Source: Parachlamydiales bacterium
GTDB lineage: Bacteria; Chlamydiota; Chlamydiia; Chlamydiales; SM23-39
DNA length: 64,000 bases
Reading direction: 5' to 3'
NCBI GenBank assembly: GCA_019694475.1
Contig: JAIBBX010000005.1
Span: forward strand, 97,545-161,544
Shown piece by piece: positions 49,916 through 59,097 of the stretch. The notes beneath the pieces were generated by a model. The model did not search any database. It saw only the letters and a program-made list of their open reading frames with translations, and was not told the origin of the DNA. The first letter of the stretch is position 1. Each line of letters starts with the position of its first letter. The position numbers were made by a program, and so were the translations under genes.

Positions 49916-50675
49916 CTTTCCACTTTTTCCAATGTGCTTCATTTTCGTTCCAAAGTTTTTCTAAAAGTCGTTTTTCGTGAAGAGTGTCCATACACTGCCA
50001 GAACCCTTTGTGATGGTATATTGATAGTTGCCCTTCGTTGGTCAGCCGAGGGAGAGTTTCTTTTTCCATCACCGTTTCAGGGCCTGAGATATAAGAAAAA
50101 ATTTTTTGATTGAATGCGTAAATTCCCGCATTTATCCAATTTTCTGGTTTTTCTTCAAATTTGATCACTTTTGTTTCTTTAAAATGAACCTTCCCGAAAC
50201 GATCGGGTTTTTCGACAACCGTCATCGTTCCTATACGTCCTTCTTTTTTATGAAATTGCATCAACTCTACAAAATCTACATCGGATAACCCGTCTCCATA
50301 GCAGGCATAAAAATCTTGATCTTTGACATACTTCTGCACCATTTTCAACCGTCCTCCAGTCTGAGAATGGCTGCCGGTCTCAATCAGATCGATTTGCCAG
50401 GGTTCCCCGTAGTAAGTAATCGATTGGTTGCCTTCATTTTTCATATCGACGTGCAAATCGCTGTGTTTGTAATAATAGTTAAGGAAATACTCCTTAATTA
50501 CTTCTCCTTTATAACCGAGACAGATCACAAAATGATTGATTCCGTAATAAGAAAATGATTTCATGATATGCCAAATAATAGGATTGCCTCCGATTTCAAC
50601 CATTGGCTTAGGTTTAACGGCAGTTTCTTCGCTAATACGAGTTCCTAGGCCTCCAGCGAGGATGACGGCTGTCAT
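49902..50675 (-). CDS. rfbF: Glucose-1-phosphate cytidylyltransferase
   Basis: 257 residues. MTAVILAGGLGTRISEETAVKPKPMVEIGG is the nucleotidyltransferase signature, YGDGLSDVDFVE binds metal, and FEEKPENWINAGIYAF is the conserved sugar-binding strand. It makes CDP-glucose from CTP and glucose-1-phosphate for RfbG. It is the first gene of the four-gene minus-strand cluster. The 151-bp gap upstream shows only AT-rich sequence. Confidence 0.95.
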   Translation of the reverse strand: MTAVILAGGLGTRISEETAVKPKPMVEIGGNPIIWHIMKSFSYYGINHFVICLGYKGEVIKEYFLNYYYKHSDLHVDMKNEGNQSITYYGEPWQIDLIETGSHSQTGGRLKMVQKYVKDQDFYACYGDGLSDVDFVELMQFHKKEGRIGTMTVVEKPDRFGKVHFKETKVIKFEEKPENWINAGIYAFNQKIFSYISGPETVMEKETLPRLTNEGQLSIYHHKGFWQCMDTLHEKRLLEKLWNENEAHWKKWKDDFK

Positions 50676-50826
50676 TAATTCTCCTTCATAATATAAGAGA
50701 AAGTTAGCAGATTTGAGTTTCGCTCATTTAATTTTTTCATAATTTAAAAGTCGAAATAAATCAAACGAAATAAAAAACAGGGAGAACTTGTTAAATTTTT
50801 TGGGAATTCATCAATGGTTTTGAAGA

Positions 50827-51288
50827 TCAACCGGTTAACAGCCAGTAAACCGAGATGCCAAAGCAGATCCAAACCTGAATATGCAGGATCACATGGAGAG
50901 TATTTGGGACGACGTTACCTCCTCTTCTTGGAAGGAACGAATGGGTGTCGCGATATTCTTCAAATCCGGCCTTATTTCCGTGGATCAAATACCCGCCGCC
51001 AAAATAGGGGATCCACCATGCAGTGATCGTTCCGAATGTAATGAATCCATAAATGACAGTAAAAAGAATCCGAGACCAAAGAGGGAGGGGGGAGTCAATG
51101 TAAGACCAGGTCACAATCAGGGGAATTAGCACAAGGACGCTATTTATCAGCGATCCGATCAAACGGAATTTAAATGAATGGGCTTTTTTCAAAGCTTTCA
51201 GATTTGTTAGGGGAGGGATGTCTACCCAATCATGCAGAGCCATGAAAAAAAATAGGATTGATTGGATGATAAGAAATAAATAATCCAT
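50827..51288 (-). CDS. Four-helix membrane protein of unknown function
   Basis: 153 residues with four hydrophobic segments and a conserved-looking loop (WWIPYFGGGYLIHGNKAGFEEYRDTHSFLPRRGGNVVPN, read in parts) between helices three and four. The family is not recognised. It starts 6 bp downstream of the tpsA stop codon on the same strand. Confidence 0.65.
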   Translation of the reverse strand: MDYLFLIIQSILFFFMALHDWVDIPPLTNLKALKKAHSFKFRLIGSLINSVLVLIPLIVTWSYIDSPLPLWSRILFTVIYGFITFGTITAWWIPYFGGGYLIHGNKAGFEEYRDTHSFLPRRGGNVVPNTLHVILHIQVWICFGISVYWLLTG

Positions 51289-51294
51289 ACGAAA

Positions 51295-54200
51295 TTATTT
51301 TAATAAATTAATCCGTCGAAGGTTGTAGTTATTATACTCCCTTCGAAACATTTTTATGTTGGATTTTTCATTATTGAAAAGACTTGGCAATGGTTGGAAA
51401 AATGCAATGAAATCAGGTGTAAACGAAAGGGTAAACAAGATTTCTGAGAAATTCAAATAATCGAAGTCTAAGTAGGCTTGCAGATCATCGAGAAACTCTT
51501 GCAGTCCTCTTTGAACTGTATTGTAGAATGAGAGGGTTGAGATAATTTCTGTAGGAGTCAGAGGTGTGGGAGTTGGGGGATTTGGAATGGATAATCCTTT
51601 GTAAAAGACAGTGAAGTGCGGCGCCACTGGATTTACGAAAACATTTGGATAATACACCATGTAATGTTCTTGAGGTGTGTCGATGCCGATAGGGCCTTGA
51701 ACGAATGGAGCGCCGTTCAAGGTACCGCTGATCGTTACGAGTGAGGGGATTGTAGTGAAAATTTGCAGATTCCCGTTTCCTCCGTTGGCGCTGATCGATG
51801 AGAGGGTTCCAGTTGAAAAGGTGGCGGTTCCGATCGAAGGAGAAGTGGGGTTATTGTTATCAATAACAAGAGTGATGTCTTGCGTTGATGTGATAGAGGC
51901 AAAGTCATTTAGAGAAATACTATTTCCTGCTATCGCTTGAATCGAACCTGTTCCTGCGTTTACTGCGAACGATGCAGGATTGTTGGCCGTTCCATTTAAA
52001 GAAATATTTCCTCCAGTAGAAATATTGAGAAATCCTCCATTTGTGAGGATAGCTGTATTAGCTCCCATCACTCCCATAGCGTTTGTGCTTGTAAGAGAGA
52101 TATTGCCATTCGGGACGCTAACAGTCACCGGATTGGCGGTTGTTCCTCCTGCAGTCCCAATCGCAACAAAAGCCATGTTGGCGCTGGCTCCATTCAAGAC
52201 AATTCCTTGAGAGCCATTCGCTGCGATCGATACTGTGGTATTTCCTCCAGGAATTCCAGCAAGTTGGGGGCTTCCGATAATGACTTTATAGTTTGCTACT
52301 GCGCCTCCTGTCAAAATCACATCGCCTCCGATCTGAGCAAAATTCAGAATTGAATTATTGCCCGCGGTCGGGGTTCCAAGGATACCAGTTAGACCAAGAG
52401 CCGGAGCGCCGCCTGGCGGACCTGTTATGATCAGATTTTCTGGAATATTGATCGATAAAGTTCCATTCGCATCAAGCGCAATAATTGCGTCCCCGTTCGC
52501 GCCAGGGGTTAAAGAGAGTCTGCCAGGATTCACTCCCTGCGTATAAGTACCAGTACCAGTGATCGAAAGGCTGCCTGAGGCAAACATTTCCGAAAAACCA
52601 GTCCCATTGATCAAAAGTTCTCCTTTGAACGAGATTGTTGATGGCGTCATGGCTTGACCGGTTACCAAAAGTGCTTGCCCGCCTGCACCATTGCTGGTCA
52701 TTTTTATATCTCCATCAACAGCTATATCTACCTTACCCGGCCCTCCTAAAAAGGCCTGGCCTCCTGAGCCTGCAAGAATCTGAAGGCACCCAGAAGGAGG
52801 TGCGCCGCTGCCCGTTAGTGTGATTTGCATCGGACCTTGACCCTGGAGTTCTGCAAGTGCAGAGGAGCCTGTTCCGCCTTGGATAGTGAGGCTTTCCGCA
52901 TTAAACACCAAAGTAGAACCCGTTCCTACAGCGCCCATTGTGGCATAAGAACTATTCCCGTTTCCTCCTGTAATATTGACCGCGTGAGTCACATTCGCAG
53001 TAAGGGGGCCTTGTGTTTCAAGTACAGCTAGTGAAGACGGATTCATAGATCCATCGAGGCGGATCGAATCAGCCAAAATATTCGTGCTTTGAGCAATATT
53101 GATATTGACTAATCGAGCATTAACACCCATCGCGTTGTTGGTGGCATCGACATAAAGCTGCCCGCAAGGATTCATTGGTAAAAGTCCATGAACGGTGATG
53201 GGTCCGCTGATAGTGGCATTTCCTGTGATATGGATATTTCGATCAGTAGCAAGTTGAAGTCCTCCGGTATTAACAGTCAATGGGGCTAAAATACTTATGC
53301 CATTCGCGGAGGAAGTATTGCTTGTGAGGTTCAAGTGGCCTGAAGAACCCATAATATATGAAATGGGTGAATTAATCGTGATGATGCCTGTGGCAGCTCC
53401 TGTCCCAGCCGTCATATCAATCGAGGAGGTGGCTGAATTGTTGGTGATTGCAGCGTTGATATTGATATCCCCCTGAGCGCTCAAAATCAAATCGTTCGAT
53501 CCAGCTAATATAGTGAGCGGACTTGAAAACGTAATGCTCCCATTCCCTCCCAACCCACACGAGCCATCGAAGGTGGTGATTGTCGTAGTTGCTGACATGA
53601 GCTGGCTTTGCAATGCTGTCACATCGAGAGTCCCCATGTTGATACTCGATGCATAGGTCGATGCTGAAAAACCGCAATTGCCCAATACAACACCCGCTGT
53701 AGCCGCTGTAATGTCGATTTGAGAAGGGTCAAGAAGCAGCATTCCAATACATCCTGCGGGAGCTGTTGTATCTACTTGTGCGAGAAAACCTAATTTACCA
53801 GGACTGGACACCTCGACAAAACCGCCATTGCCTGAAATCGGCCCCCCTTTTGCTTCGATGCGGCCCAAGTAACTGTTCACTTCAGTTCCCCATGCGATGA
53901 CCTTGCCTCCATCTCCTTCGCGTAAACTGTTCGCTTTAACGGTGGATCGTCCATCCGCATAAACACTTCTCGCTTGCGGAATCGTATCAGGATTCCTTCC
54001 CCGTTCATCTCCTCCGATCAGAACCGTTCCTCCGCCGAATTCGCTTGAAACATCGATTACAGCTGTATCTTTTAGATAAATCGAATCGGCTAGCACGCGG
54101 ACATCGCCCTTTTGGGCAATCAATGAACCTGCAACTTCAGCCGTTCCTTCTTCGGCGACAAGAAAGATTTTTCCTCCGCGCTTTTCAATGCCTTTTGCCT

Positions 54201-54885
54201 GAATTTTGCCGCTGTGCTGGATCGCGAGAGCATATGCGTTGCCTTCGTTTTTCAATTGGGTTTGCAGTTTTTCTTCCTGAGGGCGGATCCAAATCAGTTC
54301 CTCTTGGCCAGGGCGCAGGAGAACTTCTCTTCCAGCTGCAATTGCAGCAGCTCCTTTTGCATCGATTGTTCCATTGTTTTGAATACTTCTGCCAATGAGC
54401 ACTACATCGCCGTTCGAACCGCGAATGGTACCCAGATTCACGATTGAGGCTTCTGAATCGCCTTTAAACCTTAATTCGCCATTTTTTAGGAAATCCTCAT
54501 TAAGCAGATCGAGAGTGGAAGCGAAGAAAGCTGCAGTGTTGATGGTGCCGTTTTCTCCAATCAAAATGCCATTTGGGTTAAGGAGAAAAACCTTCCCATT
54601 CGCTTCAAGGGATCCCAAAATGTGGCTAGGCAGATCTGCTACCACTCGGTTTAATACGGAGGATTGAGAGTCTGGTTGGATGAAACGAGTTGTTTCTCCC
54701 GGCGCGATTGAAAATTCATTCCATTCGATGATTGCTTGGTTATCTGCCGCAATCTCAAGAACCTTCGGACTTAAAGTTTCAAAAGAAGCCGCTCCTGATA
54801 CAGATCGTCCACCTTTCGGGTTGGCCTCACCTTCGAAAATGCAAAGAATCGATAATCCAAGAAGGGAAAATTTGCTAAATTTCAT
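51295..54885 (-). CDS. TpsA-type exoprotein (filamentous haemagglutinin-like)
   Basis: 1196 residues. A signal peptide precedes the TPS secretion domain (about residues 22-270) with ASFETLSPKVLEIAADNQAI, IIEWNEFSIAPG and the diagnostic KVFLLNPNGILIGENG. A long parallel beta-helix-like region rich in Gly, Asn, Thr and Ser follows, then a short non-repetitive C-terminus. Such proteins are secreted through a TpsB pore and act as adhesins, proteases' carriers or toxins; no C-terminal toxin module is seen. The ATG overlaps the stop of tpsB as TGATG. Confidence 0.9.
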   Translation of the reverse strand: MKFSKFSLLGLSILCIFEGEANPKGGRSVSGAASFETLSPKVLEIAADNQAIIEWNEFSIAPGETTRFIQPDSQSSVLNRVVADLPSHILGSLEANGKVFLLNPNGILIGENGTINTAAFFASTLDLLNEDFLKNGELRFKGDSEASIVNLGTIRGSNGDVVLIGRSIQNNGTIDAKGAAAIAAGREVLLRPGQEELIWIRPQEEKLQTQLKNEGNAYALAIQHSGKIQAKGIEKRGGKIFLVAEEGTAEVAGSLIAQKGDVRVLADSIYLKDTAVIDVSSEFGGGTVLIGGDERGRNPDTIPQARSVYADGRSTVKANSLREGDGGKVIAWGTEVNSYLGRIEAKGGPISGNGGFVEVSSPGKLGFLAQVDTTAPAGCIGMLLLDPSQIDITAATAGVVLGNCGFSASTYASSINMGTLDVTALQSQLMSATTTITTFDGSCGLGGNGSITFSSPLTILAGSNDLILSAQGDININAAITNNSATSSIDMTAGTGAATGIITINSPISYIMGSSGHLNLTSNTSSANGISILAPLTVNTGGLQLATDRNIHITGNATISGPITVHGLLPMNPCGQLYVDATNNAMGVNARLVNINIAQSTNILADSIRLDGSMNPSSLAVLETQGPLTANVTHAVNITGGNGNSSYATMGAVGTGSTLVFNAESLTIQGGTGSSALAELQGQGPMQITLTGSGAPPSGCLQILAGSGGQAFLGGPGKVDIAVDGDIKMTSNGAGGQALLVTGQAMTPSTISFKGELLINGTGFSEMFASGSLSITGTGTYTQGVNPGRLSLTPGANGDAIIALDANGTLSINIPENLIITGPPGGAPALGLTGILGTPTAGNNSILNFAQIGGDVILTGGAVANYKVIIGSPQLAGIPGGNTTVSIAANGSQGIVLNGASANMAFVAIGTAGGTTANPVTVSVPNGNISLTSTNAMGVMGANTAILTNGGFLNISTGGNISLNGTANNPASFAVNAGTGSIQAIAGNSISLNDFASITSTQDITLVIDNNNPTSPSIGTATFSTGTLSSISANGGNGNLQIFTTIPSLVTISGTLNGAPFVQGPIGIDTPQEHYMVYYPNVFVNPVAPHFTVFYKGLSIPNPPTPTPLTPTEIISTLSFYNTVQRGLQEFLDDLQAYLDFDYLNFSEILFTLSFTPDFIAFFQPLPSLFNNEKSNIKMFRREYNNYNLRRINLLK

Positions 54886-56483
54886 CAATAACTCAGTATC
54901 ATGCCTACATGTAATTTTCCAAGCGAAGTGTCGCCAAAGGGAAGCTTATGAAGTTTAAATCCATAGTCGAGGCGAGAAGAAAAATATTCGCTGATCGTAT
55001 AACGGAGCCCGCCGCCAACGCCTAAGAGATAGCGAGTAAATGGTTCGTTCTTCAAACGGCTTACGTTATTTCCTAATCCATAATCAATAAATGCCAAAAA
55101 CTTCAATCGATGTTTGCCCCATTTTTGGAATTCTATCGGAGAGGCGCCGAGCTCTAGATTGGCGCAAAGAGCGTTATCAACGTTCAATTCTCTTTCATCA
55201 TAACCGCGGACAGTATCATATCCTCCAAGGCCGAACTCCTCGCTTGGCAGGAGGTTTGCGTTCGCAAGCTGGAGCCGTAATAGAGTAGAAAGCGTCCATT
55301 TTTTCGGCAATGAGATCAAATCGCCGGCAGCCATTTTGCCATAGAAATAAGTGCTCTTGGCTTTATAGCGTAACTTTTGGTATGCAGAATCGCTTTGATG
55401 CGGCAAATAGTGGCCGAAAGAGGCGAAAGCTTGCATGCTAAACGATATTTTATGGACTGAAAAAGTGTTTCCATAGTCAAAGCTGGCCATGAATTGGCCT
55501 AGATTGACGTTGCTTCCTACCGCGATGAAAGGGAAGAAATCAACATATTGGAGGTTATTGTTAGTATATTTCCAATCAAATCCAAAAGTCACTTCGCGCA
55601 ATGCCGATTCATAGAGGGGCTTAATCGGAATCGTGTACCTTCCGCTAGCTTGAGCTGAATGGCCCATACCTTTATAAGGCCCTGATCCAGGATGATTCGA
55701 TGCATAGCCGCCATACCAAATGAATAGATGCTGCCAAGGCAAGGGAATTGTGTGATGAAGCGTATATGATTGCAATTCGCTGAAATCGCTTGAAGCTGTG
55801 TATTGGAAGCTGAAAACATCGTTGATGGTAAGACTGTTGCTCAAGTTGAAACCGCCGAAATACCGGGCTCTTCCTACGACTTCGCTCACTCCTGTGTTAT
55901 CGCCGCCGATGTAAGGACGCAAAGGAAAACGGTCTTTTGTTTCAATATGCAAAGTCGTTGTCCCTTGCTTTGCTCCTGGATCGAAGAGTAAATCTGTCGT
56001 ATGAAATGGATTTCTGTTGAACCAAGCTGTATTATTCAGCAGCATTTTGGTGTCTATGGCCTCTCCATCAGCCGCATCGATTGCTTTTAAAACCTGCCGG
56101 TCCGATATCCATCGATTCCCTGAGCAAATCACTCCATCAATTTTTCCTTCGACCACGACAACGCGGAGAATGCCATGGGAAACTTCTTGTTCAGGGATCT
56201 CCACTGCAACAAACGGTTTTCCTTGTTCTCTGTAATAAGAGAAAATTTGCCCCTTGAGAGCATCGATCTCATTTTTCGTGAAATTGCAATTGATAAAACT
56301 TTGGCAAAGGCGGTCCATCAAATCTTGTCCGGGAACATCAAGTCCTCTGACGACAACGCCAGAGACATCTTCTGTTTCATCAGAAGTTTCGGGACTTTGG
56401 AGCAAAATGCCCTTTATACAAATAGAATTCTCTTGCGAAAACAAGGAGAGGTAAAGAACGCTGGCAAATAAAACAGACTTCAT
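54885..56483 (-). CDS. TpsB transporter (ShlB/FhaC/HecB family)
   Basis: 532 residues. Signal peptide, then two POTRA domains (residues about 40-210) including VVVRGLDVPGQ and GILRVVVVEGKIDGVICSGN, then a 16-stranded barrel with DKDRF-like turns, for example TKDRFPLRPYIGGDN and the conserved VRGYDERE, in place of the VRGF motif of the L6 loop. It transports the neighbouring TpsA across the outer membrane. The pair is coupled by overlap. Both genes appear intact. Confidence 0.92.
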   Translation of the reverse strand: MKSVLFASVLYLSLFSQENSICIKGILLQSPETSDETEDVSGVVVRGLDVPGQDLMDRLCQSFINCNFTKNEIDALKGQIFSYYREQGKPFVAVEIPEQEVSHGILRVVVVEGKIDGVICSGNRWISDRQVLKAIDAADGEAIDTKMLLNNTAWFNRNPFHTTDLLFDPGAKQGTTTLHIETKDRFPLRPYIGGDNTGVSEVVGRARYFGGFNLSNSLTINDVFSFQYTASSDFSELQSYTLHHTIPLPWQHLFIWYGGYASNHPGSGPYKGMGHSAQASGRYTIPIKPLYESALREVTFGFDWKYTNNNLQYVDFFPFIAVGSNVNLGQFMASFDYGNTFSVHKISFSMQAFASFGHYLPHQSDSAYQKLRYKAKSTYFYGKMAAGDLISLPKKWTLSTLLRLQLANANLLPSEEFGLGGYDTVRGYDERELNVDNALCANLELGASPIEFQKWGKHRLKFLAFIDYGLGNNVSRLKNEPFTRYLLGVGGGLRYTISEYFSSRLDYGFKLHKLPFGDTSLGKLHVGMILSY

Positions 56484-56544
56484 CAAAAAAATTTTAAAAC
56501 ATTTCGCTTTTTGATGTCAAAATAAGAGGATGTTCCGCACTGTA

Positions 56545-56970
56545 TTAAAGAGATTTTCTGAGCAGAAACATTTTGGAGTCTTTGTCGTACCCCTCTCTAG
56601 TGAATTCGATCGAATATCCTAGTTTTTTATAAAAGGGAAGAGCTTCCCAATCCATTGTGTTCAAAGTAGCAAATCTGGCTCCGCGCTTTTTGCCGATCTT
56701 TTCAGCTTCTAGCATGAGGCGAGTGCCCCACCCTTGGCTACGCAAAGAACTTTCAACCCAAAGGCTATCTATATAGATTGAGCCATAAAAGATGGTTCCA
56801 GATACTCCGCCAAGCACATTTTGTTTCTGATCTTTAATAAAAACGCTGAATGGGGTGATAGGAGGCAATCCTTTTGCGCGCATAGCCTCTTCGCTGATTC
56901 CTCGGTAGAGGATTTCTTCATAGGGAATCGCATCAAAATGCTCTAAGTGGTACGAGGAATTATTTTTCAT
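56545..56970 (-). CDS. GNAT N-acetyltransferase
   Basis: 141 residues. VESSLRSQGWGTRLMLEAEKIGKKRG is the acetyl-CoA-binding motif A, preceded by IYIDSLWV, and ATLNTMDWEALPFYKKLGY is motif B. Substrate unknown. Single gene with its own short upstream gap. Confidence 0.85.
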   Translation of the reverse strand: MKNNSSYHLEHFDAIPYEEILYRGISEEAMRAKGLPPITPFSVFIKDQKQNVLGGVSGTIFYGSIYIDSLWVESSLRSQGWGTRLMLEAEKIGKKRGARFATLNTMDWEALPFYKKLGYSIEFTREGYDKDSKMFLLRKSL

Positions 56971-57056
56971 AATTGTTGAGTATATTTCACATGCTTGAAG
57001 TCTGCAATCGAGAAGTCGTGTAGACTAGTGATCCAGAATATTTTTTAGGAGATTGT

Positions 57057-57836
57057 ATGCGTCGAGAAAGCCCTATATTTTTCATTTTTATTATTTGCAT
57101 GATTTCTGGTTGGACTGCTGAGAAATTTGATTGGAGTCAGATCCTTGCTATTCCGCCAGGAAATAACCAAACATTTGGCAATCAAATCTTGCATTTTAAG
57201 TCACTCAATAAACCGTTTTGGGAAAATGAAAAGGCTCAGCTATTCGTAGATCAATATTTATTGGAAGCAGCAGCATTAAGTTCAGATGCTGAGGTGCTGA
57301 AATACGGATCTGATCATGTGGAGATTAAAGGGTATTTCATAGAGCTTGGGGTGTGTACCGGCAAAACGATTAATTTTATTGCCGCTTTGAATCCTCATCA
57401 AAAAGTTTATGGATTCGATTCATTTGAAGGATTGCCCGAAGATTGGGTGCGAGGAGATAAAATCATATCTGCAGGCACTTTTGCATTTAAAAATCCTGAT
57501 ATTTTTCCTCCCGTCTTACATAACGTTCATTTGATCAAAGGATGGTTTGAAGATACTTTGGGCGAGTTTGTTCAAGCTTCCGATCCGTCACAACCTATTT
57601 CATTTTTACATGTGGATTGCGACATTTATTCGTCTGCAGCTACTGCATTCGAAATCCTTGAGTCTAAAATATGCGCCGGCACAATCATTGTTTTTGATGA
57701 GTTGTACAACTATCCTGGATCAGAAAACCATGAGTTCAAAGCTTTTTGTGAGTTTTTAGAGCGAACAGGTTTAAAGGCAAAATACTTAGCTTATAATATT
57801 TATCACGAACAAGTAGCTATTCAAATCGTTGAGTAA
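57057..57836 (+). CDS. TylF/MycF-type methyltransferase with N-terminal signal or anchor
   Basis: 259 residues; AGGAGATT precedes the ATG. The first 21 residues (RRESPIFFIFIICMISGWTA) form a signal-like hydrophobic segment, unusual for a SAM enzyme. The methyltransferase has IELGVCTGKTINFIAAL as motif I, VYGFDSFEGLPEDW as the TylF hallmark, HVDCDIYSSAATAFE with metal-binding acidic residues, and FDELYNYPGSENHE. The family O-methylates sugars or hydroxylated products. If exported, it may be an effector or a surface-glycan enzyme; otherwise it is membrane-tethered (inference). Confidence 0.85.
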   Translation: MRRESPIFFIFIICMISGWTAEKFDWSQILAIPPGNNQTFGNQILHFKSLNKPFWENEKAQLFVDQYLLEAAALSSDAEVLKYGSDHVEIKGYFIELGVCTGKTINFIAALNPHQKVYGFDSFEGLPEDWVRGDKIISAGTFAFKNPDIFPPVLHNVHLIKGWFEDTLGEFVQASDPSQPISFLHVDCDIYSSAATAFEILESKICAGTIIVFDELYNYPGSENHEFKAFCEFLERTGLKAKYLAYNIYHEQVAIQIVE

Positions 57837-57855
57837 ATCAACTAATTTTTATATA

Positions 57856-57885
57856 TTGACCGACGGTCGGTCGTTTTGCTAGAAT
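57856..57885 (+). promoter_or_regulatory. Promoter with TetR-type operator GACCGAC-G-GTCGGTC
   Basis: TTGACC (57856-57861), 18-bp spacer and TAGAAT (57880-57885). The perfect 15-bp palindrome GACCGACGGTCGGTC (57858-57872) overlaps the -35 box and the spacer, the usual place for a TetR repressor. The operon it governs ends with a TetR gene. Confidence 0.8.
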
Positions 57886-57894
57886 AGGGCTATT

Positions 57895-59097
57895 ATGAAA
57901 ACAAAAACAGTCCTTATCTCTGGGGCGGGCGTTGCGGGTCTGTCTGTTGCTTATTGGTTGAAACGATTTGGGTTTGTTCCGACTCTCATCGAAAAACACC
58001 CTTGTTTGCGAACAGGGGGGTATAAGATTGATCTTCGAGGTGCTGGCCTTGAAGTATTGAAACGGATGGGGGTATATCCTGCCATTTCTGAATCTCGAAC
58101 AAAAAATACTCGTGGAGTATTGCTAGACGAAACAGGCCGGCAAATCATGGAAATGAGTGTCGATCTTCTTGGCACGCGGTTGGAAGGCGTTGATCTTGAA
58201 ATCATGAGAAGCACGCTTTGCCATATTTTGAAAGATGCTGTGAAAGAAGAGGAATGCATCTTTGGCGATTCCATTACACGAATTTCAGATAGAAACGATT
58301 CCGTCCACGTGGAATTTGAAAAGCATCCTTCTCGAACTTTTGATTTAGTGATTGGTGCTGATGGACTTCATTCGAAAGTGAGGAAACTCGTTTTCGGGGA
58401 GGAGTCCAATTTTTCTCAGGATCTCGGTATTTATGTTTCAGTGTGGGGTTTTCCAAATTTTCTCAATCTAAACGATTGTGAAATTGAGCAGCATACGCTG
58501 CAGAAATTTGTGAATCTGTATCGCGATAGAAAAAGCACTCAAGCAACGGCTGCGATTGCTTTTAGCACGCCTAAACTTTGTCATTCACGCGATCCTAAGG
58601 ATCTACAGCAGTATATTGCAGAGGTTTTCGCAGGTTCCAAATGGGAAAATTTCCCTAAAATTCTTGCAGGTCTTGCCAATAGCCCCGATTTTTATTTCGA
58701 TTCAATGGCGCAAATTCATATGCCATATTGGCATAAAGGGCGAGTGGCATTGGTTGGCGATGCAGCTTATTCAGCAACTCCGCTTTCGGGGCAAGGGACG
58801 AGTATTGCGATTGCTGGGGCTTATGTGTTAGCCGGAGAGCTTTTTGAGGCTCATGGAGATTCTGCAATTGCATTTTCTCAATATGAAGCGCTGATGCGTC
58901 CTTTTATCAAGAAGAATCAGGAGTTAGCGGCTATGAGTTTGCGGATTATGAAAGGTTCCGCCTATAGTAAGTGGGTCCATCGGATCGGTGCGCTCATGCC
59001 AGCAAAATTAGTCGATTTTTTTAAGAAGCGCGCGTTAAAACAGACGACAAAAGCAGCGAATGCTCTTAGGTTGAAGGATTATGAAAAGAATCGTTAA
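57895..59097 (+). CDS. FAD-dependent monooxygenase (PHBH/TetX-like)
   Basis: 400 residues. SGAGVAGLSVAYWLKRFG is the FAD Rossmann motif, DLVIGADGLHSKVRKLVF the DG motif and VGDAAYSATPLSGQGTSIAIAGA the GD motif of class A flavin monooxygenases. These hydroxylate or inactivate aromatic compounds and antibiotics. It is the first gene behind a TetR-type operator; the repressor gene overlaps its end by 17 bp. A drug- or phenol-responsive detoxification unit is inferred. Confidence 0.9.
   Translation: MKTKTVLISGAGVAGLSVAYWLKRFGFVPTLIEKHPCLRTGGYKIDLRGAGLEVLKRMGVYPAISESRTKNTRGVLLDETGRQIMEMSVDLLGTRLEGVDLEIMRSTLCHILKDAVKEEECIFGDSITRISDRNDSVHVEFEKHPSRTFDLVIGADGLHSKVRKLVFGEESNFSQDLGIYVSVWGFPNFLNLNDCEIEQHTLQKFVNLYRDRKSTQATAAIAFSTPKLCHSRDPKDLQQYIAEVFAGSKWENFPKILAGLANSPDFYFDSMAQIHMPYWHKGRVALVGDAAYSATPLSGQGTSIAIAGAYVLAGELFEAHGDSAIAFSQYEALMRPFIKKNQELAAMSLRIMKGSAYSKWVHRIGALMPAKLVDFFKKRALKQTTKAANALRLKDYEKNR

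Noticed and set aside
53417..54667. Several ORFs antisense to tpsA
   Set aside because: The TpsA translation has a full TPS domain and repeats; the antisense frames have no family features.
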